DNA of 64,000 bases from contig NZ_FOVG01000005.1 in assembly GCF_900115075.1 (NCBI RefSeq), positions 62,001 to 126,000 on the forward strand. Reading direction: 5' to 3'. Positions 18,845-27,694 of the stretch are shown here, one piece after another; the first letter of the stretch is position 1; every line of letters starts with the position of its first letter. Source of the DNA: Candidatus Pantoea varia (lineage in GTDB: Bacteria; Pseudomonadota; Gammaproteobacteria; Enterobacterales; Enterobacteriaceae). A program made the position numbers and the translations under genes. Below the pieces are notes generated by a model. The model saw only the letters and a list, made by a program, of their open reading frames with translations. It was not told the origin of the DNA and ran no database searches.

Positions 18845-20335
18845 TTACGCAGCTGGCGGAACGTCTTTGACGTTACTATCCGGCGGACTGGCTTCATTGC
18901 TGGTCGCCGGTGCCGCTGGCGGTGACATCACTTTGTCCCAGCTGTTTTGCAGGCTCTTCACGTTGGTTTCCGCTTCGCCTTCCGGCTGAATGAGAACCAT
19001 CATCAGTTCCTGCGTCAGTTGCTGGCGCAGCTCCTGGTTCAGCTGTTCACGGGTCAGGCCGGCCAGGAAAGTCTGACGCAGCTTCTGATACTGCTCAGGC
19101 GCAATATCGACCACGGCGTTCTGCTGAGATCGCAGGCGCTGGCTCATCAGCACATCGGTATCGGTGCGGGCATAGGTGGTAAAGAGCTTATTCAGCTCCA
19201 GCAGCTTCTGCGCCATTAGCGCATCAAACTCCTCCTGCGGAATGCCTTTATCACGCACGTTCGCCAGCTCACGCGCCACCAGATTCATATTCTGCGCCAG
19301 ATTTTCGTTGCGCCCATCCATGTTGATCGAGCACTGCGCACGCTGATAGAGCACGCGGCAATCAAATCCGACCTGAATGCCCTGAGCCTTACTGTCGCTG
19401 AGCGCACGCTGGACATGCCAGAACAGCGCTTCACGCGCCAGGTCGCCCTGCCAGTAACGCTGCAGATTCTGGGAGTCACGAATCGGCTGCCACGGCGTAT
19501 CCCACACCAGCGAGAGACGATCCTGCGTCATGTTGCTGCTGACCAGATTCACCGGCTCGTGCGGCAGCGGCGACAGCGTCGGCAGTGGCGCAGGCGTTTC
19601 ACGTTTGCCGGTTAACGCCGAGAAGGTTTTGTTGATCTGCTCAGTGAGGTTGCGGCTGTCGACATTCCCTACCACGTAGAGCGTCATCGCATCCGGGGTG
19701 TACCACTGATGATAAAAATCGTTGAGCTGGGTTAAATCGACCGGCGCGCGCGGTTGCGCTGCGGGATCGTGCGCCAGCAGCGCAGAGCCTTTAAGGCGGT
19801 AGCGCCACCAGACATCCTGGGAATCTTTCGGCCAGGTGGCCACCGGATCGGAGGCGGCCAGCGCGGTATTAACCACCTGTTCAGTAATAGCCATATTACC
19901 TGCCGTGGCCGCCAGCCAGTTCAGCGCTTCTTTCAGCAGCTCGGGGCGGTTATTCGGCAGACTCAGATTATATTGGGTGGAATCATAAGAGGTGATGACG
20001 GGCGGCAACGGGTGCTGAGGATCCATCGCCTGTTGCCATAGCGCGCGCTGCTGATTGTTATCGAGCGCGGTGTTATGCACCATCGCCAGGCGCGGCAGCA
20101 GATGGCTGAAGCCGGTCTGTTGCGCACTTTCCACCAGCGAACCGGTATTCACCACCAGCCGCAGTTCAATGCGATCGCTGGGGCGTTGCGGTGTGGCCAG
20201 TAACTGCCAGTTAAATCCATTATCCAGCTTGCCTTCCTGCCAGGCCGGATCCGGTTGCAGCGTTTCTGCCTGGAGACCAAAGCTGCCTGCCAGCACTAAT
20301 CCACCAACCAAAAGCCGAATTCTGGTGCCCTGCAT
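18845..20335 (-). CDS. yhjJ: M16-family peptidase-like protein YhjJ, catalytic site lost
   Basis: This is a periplasmic M16 (insulinase/pitrilysin) family protein of 496 residues, close in length to E. coli YhjJ. A signal peptide (about 1-23, ending LQAE) precedes two M16 domains with LDNGFNWQLL, LRLVVNTGSLVE and YVVGNVDSRNLTEQI. The zinc-binding HxxEH motif is replaced by HLLPR at residues 78-82. The catalytic Glu and second His are therefore missing, and the protein is unlikely to be an active metallopeptidase. The C-terminal tail is low-complexity and Pro/Ala/Ser-rich. It lies upstream of dctA in the same order as in E. coli and converges on the hydrolase gene. Confidence 0.9.
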   Translation of the reverse strand: MQGTRIRLLVGGLVLAGSFGLQAETLQPDPAWQEGKLDNGFNWQLLATPQRPSDRIELRLVVNTGSLVESAQQTGFSHLLPRLAMVHNTALDNNQQRALWQQAMDPQHPLPPVITSYDSTQYNLSLPNNRPELLKEALNWLAATAGNMAITEQVVNTALAASDPVATWPKDSQDVWWRYRLKGSALLAHDPAAQPRAPVDLTQLNDFYHQWYTPDAMTLYVVGNVDSRNLTEQINKTFSALTGKRETPAPLPTLSPLPHEPVNLVSSNMTQDRLSLVWDTPWQPIRDSQNLQRYWQGDLAREALFWHVQRALSDSKAQGIQVGFDCRVLYQRAQCSINMDGRNENLAQNMNLVARELANVRDKGIPQEEFDALMAQKLLELNKLFTTYARTDTDVLMSQRLRSQQNAVVDIAPEQYQKLRQTFLAGLTREQLNQELRQQLTQELMMVLIQPEGEAETNVKSLQNSWDKVMSPPAAPATSNEASPPDSNVKDVPPAA

Positions 20336-20517
20336 GTGAACCCCTACTCAAATAATTCAAATATCGTTATCAATGGCGCATAGTGCCGCTGTTATTAACG
20401 AATCGGCTGGCGCCGAATCGCGCTGTTATCCAACAACAAAGTGTTTGACCACAGGAAGCGCAGGATGTCGCGTAACGAAGTGAAAAACGTCAAAAAAAAC
20501 AAGTGGGGTTTATTATG

Positions 20518-20556
20518 CAAATGCCCGCTGTCAGGGCAAGCGACAGCGGGCATTTG
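20518..20556 (-). terminator. Large hairpin after dctA, probable terminator
   Basis: A perfect 15-bp inverted repeat CAAATGCCCGCTGTC / GACAGCGGGCATTTG with a 9-base loop begins 26 bases after the dctA stop. The following minus-strand sequence has no clean T-run (GCATAATAAA). It could therefore act as a transcript-stabilising 3' hairpin as much as a terminator. Confidence 0.65.
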
Positions 20557-20581
20557 TGAGGATTTAAGTGAAATTCAATGA

Positions 20582-21871
20582 TTAAATTGAAGATTCAGAT
20601 GCTTTATTCTCCTTATTCCGGCCTGCCAGCGTATCGGTCAGCTGTTTATGATCCAGCTGGTCGACCCACTTCGCCACCACCACGGTCGCCACACCGTTAC
20701 CGATCAGGTTGGTCAGCGCACGGGCTTCGGACATAAAGCGGTCAATACCGAGAATCAGCGCCAGACCCGCCACCGGCAGATGTCCCACCGCAGAGAGCGT
20801 CGCCGCCAGCACGATAAATCCGCTTCCGGTTACCCCCGCCGCACCTTTGGAAGAGAGCAGTAACACCACCAGCAGCGTAATCTGATGGAAGATATCCATG
20901 TGCGCATTGGTCGCCTGAGCGATAAACACCGCTGCCATGGTCAGGTAAATCGACGTGCCGTCCAGGTTAAAGGAGTAACCCGTGGGAATCACCAGCCCGA
21001 CCACCGATTTTTTACAGCCCAGCTTCTCCATCTTATCCAGCATGCGCGGCAGCGCAGACTCGGAAGAGGAAGTCCCCAGCACAATCAGCAGCTCTTCTTT
21101 GATATAGGCAATGAACTTAAAGATGCTGAATCCGGCAAACAGACGCGCAATCAGCCCCAGCACAATCACCACAAACAGAATACAGGTAATGTAGAAGCAG
21201 ATAATCAGCTGGCCGAGTTGCACCAGTGAACCCACGCCATACTTACCGATCGTGAAGGCCATTGCGCCAAATGCCCCTATCGGTGCCAGACGCATGATCA
21301 TGTTGATGATGCCGAAAATCACTTTTGAGAAATTTTCAATCACGTTGAAAATCAGCGTGCCGGTGTTACCCAGACGATGCAGGGCAAAACCAAACAGAAT
21401 GGCAAACAGCAGTACCTGCAGAATGTTGCCGCTGGCAAAGGCGCCAATTACGCTGTTGGGGATAATATCCAGCAGGAACGCGACGACACCCTGTTGTTCT
21501 GCCTGCTGGGCGTACATCGCCACGGCTTTGGCATCCAGCGTGGCAGGATCAACGTTCATCCCGGCACCTGGCTGCACCACGTTCACCACAATCAGGCCGA
21601 TAAGCAGCGCGATGGTGCTGACAATTTCAAAATAGAGCAGCGCTACCGCGCCGGTCCGTCCTACCGCTTTCATGCTTTCCATGCCAGCGATGCCGGTCAC
21701 CACGGTACAGAAAATTACCGGGGCGATAATCATCTTAATTAACTTAACGAAGGCATCTCCCAGAGGCTTCATCTGGGTCCCTAACTCCGGGTAAAAATGG
21801 CCTAACAAAACGCCGATGCCAATCGCCATCAGCACCTGGAAATAAAGGCTTTTAAAAAGTGAGGTTTTCAT
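20582..21871 (-). CDS. dctA: C4-dicarboxylate:proton symporter DctA
   Basis: DctA is the aerobic uptake carrier for succinate, fumarate, malate and aspartate in the inner membrane. It belongs to the DAACS (glutamate transporter) family. The 429-residue protein begins [29 protein letters not shown]. It carries the family signatures: the Ser-rich hairpin [12 protein letters not shown], the substrate motif [15 protein letters not shown], and the second hairpin [23 protein letters not shown]. The terminal [18 protein letters not shown] holds substrate-binding residues. Gene order yhjJ-dctA-pdeK is that of E. coli. The 225-bp upstream region should hold the CRP/DcuR-controlled promoter; I did not find a clear CRP box. 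Confidence 0.97.
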   Translation of the reverse strand: MKTSLFKSLYFQVLMAIGIGVLLGHFYPELGTQMKPLGDAFVKLIKMIIAPVIFCTVVTGIAGMESMKAVGRTGAVALLYFEIVSTIALLIGLIVVNVVQPGAGMNVDPATLDAKAVAMYAQQAEQQGVVAFLLDIIPNSVIGAFASGNILQVLLFAILFGFALHRLGNTGTLIFNVIENFSKVIFGIINMIMRLAPIGAFGAMAFTIGKYGVGSLVQLGQLIICFYITCILFVVIVLGLIARLFAGFSIFKFIAYIKEELLIVLGTSSSESALPRMLDKMEKLGCKKSVVGLVIPTGYSFNLDGTSIYLTMAAVFIAQATNAHMDIFHQITLLVVLLLSSKGAAGVTGSGFIVLAATLSAVGHLPVAGLALILGIDRFMSEARALTNLIGNGVATVVVAKWVDQLDHKQLTDTLAGRNKENKASESSI

Positions 21872-22096
21872 AAACAGGTGTCCACTAACGCCGTGAGGTG
21901 ATGTTGTCGGATTCGTTATTGTGACTGTCGGGCAACACAGGTAGCGCCTGACAGTAACCCGAAAATAACACTCTGTTTACGTGATTAATACAGGGTGACA
22001 AACGCCCAGGAAACCCTGGGATCGTATTTCTGAACTGAAACGCTTCAGCAAGGGGTTTTGTAACTAAAATTCTCGCAAAATCAATGAATCAGGTAA

Positions 22097-24103
22097 TTAT
22101 TGCGGTAGTGAGGAGTTTTCAATCCACGCCTGATTGAATCGGGTCAGAGGCAGGGCTTCCGCGTAGAGATAGCCCTGTCCGATAGCGATACCGCGTGCCA
22201 GCAGCCAGTCGCGCTGCTCTGCGGTTTCCACGCCTTCGGCAATCACTTCCAGATGGATAATCTCGGCGATGGCCGCCACGATGCGGACCATCGTGTCGTC
22301 ATGCGGCAGCGCCGCCACGAAACTGCGATCCATCTTCAGCTTGTTCACCGGCAACGCTTTCAGCTGATGCAGATAGTTCAGGTTGGAGTAGCCCATGCCA
22401 AAGTCATCCAGTGCCACGGCGACGCCGGTCTGCTGTAACAGTCGCAGCATCGACATCGCCTGTTCTGCATCTTCAAGCTGAGCCGTCTCTGTCACTTCCA
22501 GCACCAGCGTGTCAGGTGCGATGCGGTGGCGCGTCAGGAGGGATTGCAGATGGGAGACCACGCCGGTATCCCGCAGTTGCACAGCAGAAATATTCACACT
22601 CAGTGGCAGCATAATGCCCTGTCGCTGCCAGCCTGCCAGAATGCGGCACGCCTCTTCAAACACCCAGCGGCCAATCGCGCTGATCACGCCTATCTCTTCG
22701 GCGCTGGCAATAAATTCTTCGGTCAGCCCATAACTGCCATCTGGCTGCCGCATCCGCAGCAGCGCTTCCGCACCGGTTAACGCGCCAGTGCGCATATCGA
22801 CCTGCGGCTGCAGATAGAGCGCGAACTGCTCATCGTGCAGCCCCTGCAGAATGTCATGCTCCTGCGTAAGACGCTTCTGGGCGCGTTCGGTCAGCGCGGC
22901 GTCAAAGAACAGGATCTGATTTTTGCCCTGATGACGGGCCGACATCATCGCCGAGGTCGCGCGGTCAAGCAGCTCATTCGCGCTCAGCGGCTGATCGTCA
23001 CGCAGCGCCAGGCCGATGCTGAGGTTAGGACGCAGCTGCAGCTGATGCAGATTAACCGGCTGATTCAGGCGAATCATCAAATTGCGCGCCAGACGCAGTG
23101 CGCGGAATGGATTACTGGCGCGCTTCATTAACAGGACAAAGTCGCTGGTCCCGGTCTGCGCCAGCAGGGTATGGTCATCCAGGGTATGCCGGATCTTCTC
23201 CACCAGCGTCAGCATCAGCGTATCGCGCTGCTCATCGCTCAGTACGCCGTTGGCTTCCTGCAGGGTTTCAACGCGGATTACCATCAGACCCAGCGGCTGT
23301 TCAGGGTGACACATGAACTGTTCGACCAGTGCCAGAAACAGAGTACGGTTGGGCAGATCGGTAACGGGAAAATGGGTGGTCAACCGGCTCATCTCGTCAT
23401 GTATCGACTCCAGCACCTGCTGATTGCGGTTGTAGCTGCGCACCAGCATGCCGATCTCGTCATCGCGGTGGCTCTGCGGCAGCGACAGTTTATGCGTCAG
23501 AATCGACTGCGGCGGCAGCTCCTGCAGCTCACGCGAGAGATTGCGCAGCGGATGCACCACCAGCCGGTTGATGCACCAGCTGATCGCCACGGAGAGGATC
23601 AGCGCCAGCAGCAGATAGGTGATTATCATGGTCGAGAGCGTGCTGAGGATAAACTGGTAGACGCGCGTCGAATTAGCCTGCAACACCAGATAAGCCAGCG
23701 GCTTCGGCATCCCGGTATTTTCGATCGAATAGAGCGGCAGGGTAATCTGCACCGGCAGCTCAAACAAGCGGGCGACCAGACGCGGCACCGGTTTTTCCAC
23801 CTCGAAGTCGGCATGCAGTGCCTGGAACGCATTCGGCAGCACCACATCGGCGCGCGATAAAATACCGGCTGGTTTCAGTGAGTGAAGAATACGTTCGGCC
23901 TGAGGAATATCGGCGCGCAGTACCGCTTCCGACAGCGGCTGACGGACGGTATGCGCGATGTTTTCCATCTGCTGGGCGTAGTCAATCCTGCGCTGCTGCA
24001 CAAAATGAAACAGTTGGATGACGATAAAGATACTGATGGTGATAACCGCAACCAGCGAAACTGTCGCCATCTGCTTTATCGTAAGTGATCGGCTTACGCG
24101 CAA
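22097..24103 (-). CDS. pdeK: Membrane c-di-GMP phosphodiesterase PdeK (TTG start)
   Basis: This is an inner-membrane GGDEF-EAL protein of 668 residues next to the cellulose genes. I place the start at TTG (24103). AGGAG lies about 8 bases upstream, and the product then begins MRVSRSLTIKQMA, like E. coli PdeK (YhjK). A periplasmic sensor domain lies between membrane helices at about 15-35 and 155-178, followed by a HAMP-like linker. The GGDEF domain is degenerate, with GTSDF (about 318-322) in place of GGDEF. The EAL domain keeps EALLR (about 446-450), SVNIS, LEVTET, ALDDFGMGYS, KLKMDRSF and IAEGVE, so I expect active hydrolysis of c-di-GMP. By location it probably tunes cellulose output. Confidence 0.92.
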   Translation of the reverse strand: MRVSRSLTIKQMATVSLVAVITISIFIVIQLFHFVQQRRIDYAQQMENIAHTVRQPLSEAVLRADIPQAERILHSLKPAGILSRADVVLPNAFQALHADFEVEKPVPRLVARLFELPVQITLPLYSIENTGMPKPLAYLVLQANSTRVYQFILSTLSTMIITYLLLALILSVAISWCINRLVVHPLRNLSRELQELPPQSILTHKLSLPQSHRDDEIGMLVRSYNRNQQVLESIHDEMSRLTTHFPVTDLPNRTLFLALVEQFMCHPEQPLGLMVIRVETLQEANGVLSDEQRDTLMLTLVEKIRHTLDDHTLLAQTGTSDFVLLMKRASNPFRALRLARNLMIRLNQPVNLHQLQLRPNLSIGLALRDDQPLSANELLDRATSAMMSARHQGKNQILFFDAALTERAQKRLTQEHDILQGLHDEQFALYLQPQVDMRTGALTGAEALLRMRQPDGSYGLTEEFIASAEEIGVISAIGRWVFEEACRILAGWQRQGIMLPLSVNISAVQLRDTGVVSHLQSLLTRHRIAPDTLVLEVTETAQLEDAEQAMSMLRLLQQTGVAVALDDFGMGYSNLNYLHQLKALPVNKLKMDRSFVAALPHDDTMVRIVAAIAEIIHLEVIAEGVETAEQRDWLLARGIAIGQGYLYAEALPLTRFNQAWIENSSLPQ

Positions 24104-24220
24104 AAAATTCTCTCCTGACGATGAAAAAAGCCCAGATAGCAGACAGTACAATGCCCGCCAGTATATCCCATAAACTGACTTTTTTACCGTCTGAAAAGTC
24201 CGGCTTTTTCCCGGTCAGGA

Positions 24221-27200
24221 TTATTTAAAATCCGCATAAGGGCTTAGCGGCTGTGGCGGCATATCCATATCCCCTTCCCAGCCTCCGGCAGCATAGCGCA
24301 CATAGAGCAGACCGTGGCTCGGGGTGTAATCCTTCGCCTGCTGAATATCGACACCCGCCCCGATAAACCAGCCCGACGTCAGCCGTCGTTCAATCACCGC
24401 CTGCAGCGTGTAGCCCGTGCCACCGCCTGAACTGCTGGCGGAAGAGGGGTTGCTGGCAAGTGCGAAGCCAGGATTAACCGGATAACGCTGCTGCGCATCG
24501 GTTTTCGAATGCGACCAGGAGACAGAGCCGCCCAGATCAAACGACCAGTTCTCCGTCCGCTGCCGCCAGGTGACCGGCACAGAAAAAGAGAGGTACTGCT
24601 GCGGACTGTAGTAGCCGCCCTGGCCGAAGGTGTAATCGCTGAGATCCTTCTGATAGTGCCAGAGCATGCTGTTCAGCCCGATGGTCGCACGGCGATTATC
24701 GCTGTTAATCAGTTTGTAGTAATAGCCGCCCATCAGGCGCTCACGGCTGTTATCAGCGACATTCTTGCCGGTGATCTGATGCGCACTGATGTCGCCCCAG
24801 ACGCCATGCGCACCGCCCTGATCGTAACTCAGCCCGATGCTGCCGCCCGTTGCCACCACGCCGCCCCAGCTTTTGCCACCGTTGGCTGCAGGATCGCGCG
24901 TCCCGGCATAGGAGAGCAGCGAACTGGCAATCGGCCTGCGTGAGGCGGTCAGCGTCACGCCGAGCGGCTTCACATCGGTTTTCCAGCTTACTCCACCGGT
25001 CCAGTTAGTGACTTCAAAACCCAGCGGCGTGGTGCCGAGGTCGGCCGACCAGGTCGCGTTATGCCAGCCAGCGGCCAGCGCCGTGCCCTTGTCGCGCTGG
25101 TGAGTCTGAGAGCTGCAGCCGCCGGAATTAGCGTCGTCGCAGCTGCCAAAAAGTTCATCAAAGCTGCCGTTTCGGGTGGTAAAGGTCCCTGCGGAGACGT
25201 CCACCTGGTCGAGACGGAAAAAGCCGCGCCCACTGGCAAACGGATGTTCCGCCTGCAGCATGGTGGTGTGCGCCGTAAAATCAGAGATGCCGCCGGTGCC
25301 GCTGTTGCGTGAATAGTCCTGCTGCACCGTCAGCGTGGTCTGCTGCTGACGATAGAGATCGGCCGTGTCGCTGCGCAGGCTGCGCTTCAGCCAGTCATCC
25401 TGCGGATCGTTGCGGGTGGCGCGGCTGATATTGCCACTGCTATCAATACCGCTGGCCGTCATCGCCTGACGATAATCCACCAGCGCCCGTTCAGGCTGCT
25501 GCTGCACACGCTCCAGCCGTGCCGCATCACGAAACACCAGCGCCTTGTCCTGCGAAGGTGGCAGCGAGGCGGCGCGCTGTTTCAGATCGGTAAACAGCAC
25601 GGCAGCCCGTGTGGTTTCACCCACCGCCTGCCACGCCAGCGCAGCACGCCTGTCCGCATTGACACTCGCCTGCATCGGCGGCTGTTGCTCAAGAGCCTGT
25701 CGCGCTTCGCTGTTGCGCTGCAGGGCAACCAGCGCTTCGATTCGTCCCAGCGCCGCATCGCCGTTTTCCGGCTCGCGCGACAGTACCTGCTGATAGCCCG
25801 CCAGCGCCGGCTGCGCGTCACCGCGTGCCAGTGCCCAGTCGGCCAGCGTCAGGTCGCGTCGGCTGGAAACCGGCTGCTGCTCAAGCAGCGTCACGGCTGC
25901 TGGCGCCTGCCCGGCGGCGCGCAGCGCCTCGGCCTGGGCATAGACCTGATTCTGTTTCAGGCGGTCAGCCAGCTGGCGCATATCGTTGCTCCACTGCGCG
26001 TCGGGCAGACGGTGAAGCGTGGCCAGTGCCGCGTTGTCGTTATCGTTGCCCGAGAACCAGAGCGCGGTGGCGTAAAGTGCGGTGGCGTCCTGCGGATGCT
26101 GCTGCGCGACCGCGCGCATCACCGCCTCTGCCTGTTGCACGTCGCCACTGTTACGCAGTGCGCCTGCCAGCCGGTAACTGAGCCAGACGTCATCCGGCGA
26201 CAGCAACAGCGCCTGGCGATATTTCTCTGCCGCCTGCGGCCAGCGAGCCTGCTGCGCCAGAGCATCTGCTTCCGCGCGCAGGCTGTCGCTGCGCAACAGG
26301 CGCAGCGTGTCAGCCAGGGCGCGCTGCTGCCCGGCGGGTAAGGTATTAATAAATTCCAGCTCGCGTGCAGGCGACACCGCCTGATAAAGCCCCGCCAGCC
26401 GACGTACTGCGGTGATATTGGTGCCATCCAGCCGTCGCGCGCGCTGCCAGAACTGTTCAGCGCCCGCCGCATCTTTACGCGCCATCGCCACATCGCCCAG
26501 GCCAATCAGGGCATAGCTGTCGCTGCTGTCAAACTTTTGGGCCGCGCGATAGTGCTGTTCGGCACCCTCAACATCGTGCTGCGCCAGTGCTTTATCGCCC
26601 TGCTCAATCGCCAGCCAGTAGCGATTGCTCTGCAGCAGCGACTGCCATTTGCCGATCAGCGTGCTCTGTTGTCCCGCTTTGATGGCGCGTTCCAGCCAGA
26701 GAATGGCGGCATCACGATGGCCCGCGCGGGCCTGGGTCTGCCCCATCGCCCCCATTAATTCGGCATCATCGGGATTCGCTTTCAGCGCCCGGTTCAGGGT
26801 CGCCATCGCGTTATTCACATTGCCTGCGTCGACCAGCGCCAGCGCGCGCATCCGTTCGCGATAAGCGGGATCGGCCAGCGTCGTCTGCTGCTTCGAGAGC
26901 GCCTCCACGCCCTGCTGATGTGCATCGCCCTCGGTGAAGACGGTGAGATACTCTTTCAGCTGCGCTACGCTGCTGTCGCTGATCGGTTGATCGTTAATCT
27001 GTTTCAGCCAGAGATCAGCCGCGGCATCACGCCCGGCGCCACTCTCCGCCAGCTGCTTCAGCTGGGCTATCGCCTGCGCTGATTGCTGCCGGGCAAACGC
27101 CATGCGGGCAATCTGCAATCCGACGCCGACATTGCCCGGATAGCGCTGTTCCAGCGCCTGCAGCTGCTGCCAGACGACATCTTCCTGGCCGGTAAGACGC

Positions 27201-27694
27201 GCCAGCAGCCGCCAGTACTCCAGAGCGATGTTGGGATCGGGGAACACGCCGTTAAACAGCGCGTCGTACGCGCTTTTCGCCTCCGCCAGACGCCCCGAGG
27301 TGGCAAGCAGACGCGCCTGCTGCAGTTGCTGGCGCCCCTCTGGCGACATCATGCGCAGGCCTGCGGCAGACTCACGCGCCGCCGTCGAGCCGGGCGCCAG
27401 CCTGTTGAGCTGATCCAGCAACGTCTGCGCTGCGGTGATATCGCCCTGATGCAGCGCCAGACGCAGACGCGCCGCCAGCACCTGCGGATTATCCGGGTCC
27501 ATCTTCTCCAGCCGGTAGAGCGATTGCTGTACCAGATCGTATTTGTTGGTCGACTCGCCGGTGCGGACCTGTGCCAGCAGCCACTCGACTGGCGAGACTT
27601 CCGGTCCGTCAGTCGGTGCGGCCAGCCCCGGCAGCGCACTTAGCGCACCAAGCAGCATGCCCGCCCGCAGTACCTGAGCGTTATTCATCTTCAT
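24221..27694 (-). CDS. bcsC: Cellulose export outer-membrane protein BcsC, type II operon
   Basis: BcsC forms the periplasmic TPR scaffold and outer-membrane beta-barrel through which the glucan leaves the cell. The protein is 1157 residues, the E. coli length. A signal peptide (about 1-26, ALPGLAA) is followed by some 750 residues of TPR repeats with the recurring LYRLEKMDPDNPQVLAA pattern. The C-terminal BCSC_C barrel begins around residue 800 (QQDYSRNSGTGGISDF) and includes TPLGFEVTNWTGG and FGQGGYYSPQQYLSFSVP. The start overlaps bcsB by 14 bases. There is no bcsZ between bcsB and bcsC, unlike E. coli. The window has a second, type I bcsC. Confidence 0.96.
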   Translation of the reverse strand: MKMNNAQVLRAGMLLGALSALPGLAAPTDGPEVSPVEWLLAQVRTGESTNKYDLVQQSLYRLEKMDPDNPQVLAARLRLALHQGDITAAQTLLDQLNRLAPGSTAARESAAGLRMMSPEGRQQLQQARLLATSGRLAEAKSAYDALFNGVFPDPNIALEYWRLLARLTGQEDVVWQQLQALEQRYPGNVGVGLQIARMAFARQQSAQAIAQLKQLAESGAGRDAAADLWLKQINDQPISDSSVAQLKEYLTVFTEGDAHQQGVEALSKQQTTLADPAYRERMRALALVDAGNVNNAMATLNRALKANPDDAELMGAMGQTQARAGHRDAAILWLERAIKAGQQSTLIGKWQSLLQSNRYWLAIEQGDKALAQHDVEGAEQHYRAAQKFDSSDSYALIGLGDVAMARKDAAGAEQFWQRARRLDGTNITAVRRLAGLYQAVSPARELEFINTLPAGQQRALADTLRLLRSDSLRAEADALAQQARWPQAAEKYRQALLLSPDDVWLSYRLAGALRNSGDVQQAEAVMRAVAQQHPQDATALYATALWFSGNDNDNAALATLHRLPDAQWSNDMRQLADRLKQNQVYAQAEALRAAGQAPAAVTLLEQQPVSSRRDLTLADWALARGDAQPALAGYQQVLSREPENGDAALGRIEALVALQRNSEARQALEQQPPMQASVNADRRAALAWQAVGETTRAAVLFTDLKQRAASLPPSQDKALVFRDAARLERVQQQPERALVDYRQAMTASGIDSSGNISRATRNDPQDDWLKRSLRSDTADLYRQQQTTLTVQQDYSRNSGTGGISDFTAHTTMLQAEHPFASGRGFFRLDQVDVSAGTFTTRNGSFDELFGSCDDANSGGCSSQTHQRDKGTALAAGWHNATWSADLGTTPLGFEVTNWTGGVSWKTDVKPLGVTLTASRRPIASSLLSYAGTRDPAANGGKSWGGVVATGGSIGLSYDQGGAHGVWGDISAHQITGKNVADNSRERLMGGYYYKLINSDNRRATIGLNSMLWHYQKDLSDYTFGQGGYYSPQQYLSFSVPVTWRQRTENWSFDLGGSVSWSHSKTDAQQRYPVNPGFALASNPSSASSSGGGTGYTLQAVIERRLTSGWFIGAGVDIQQAKDYTPSHGLLYVRYAAGGWEGDMDMPPQPLSPYADFK

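Noticed and set aside
24221..27694. Repeated DNA in bcsC as a possible CRISPR or tandem repeat array
   Set aside because: The periodicity is protein-level TPR repetition with diverged DNA. No regularly spaced identical repeats exist here or elsewhere in the window.
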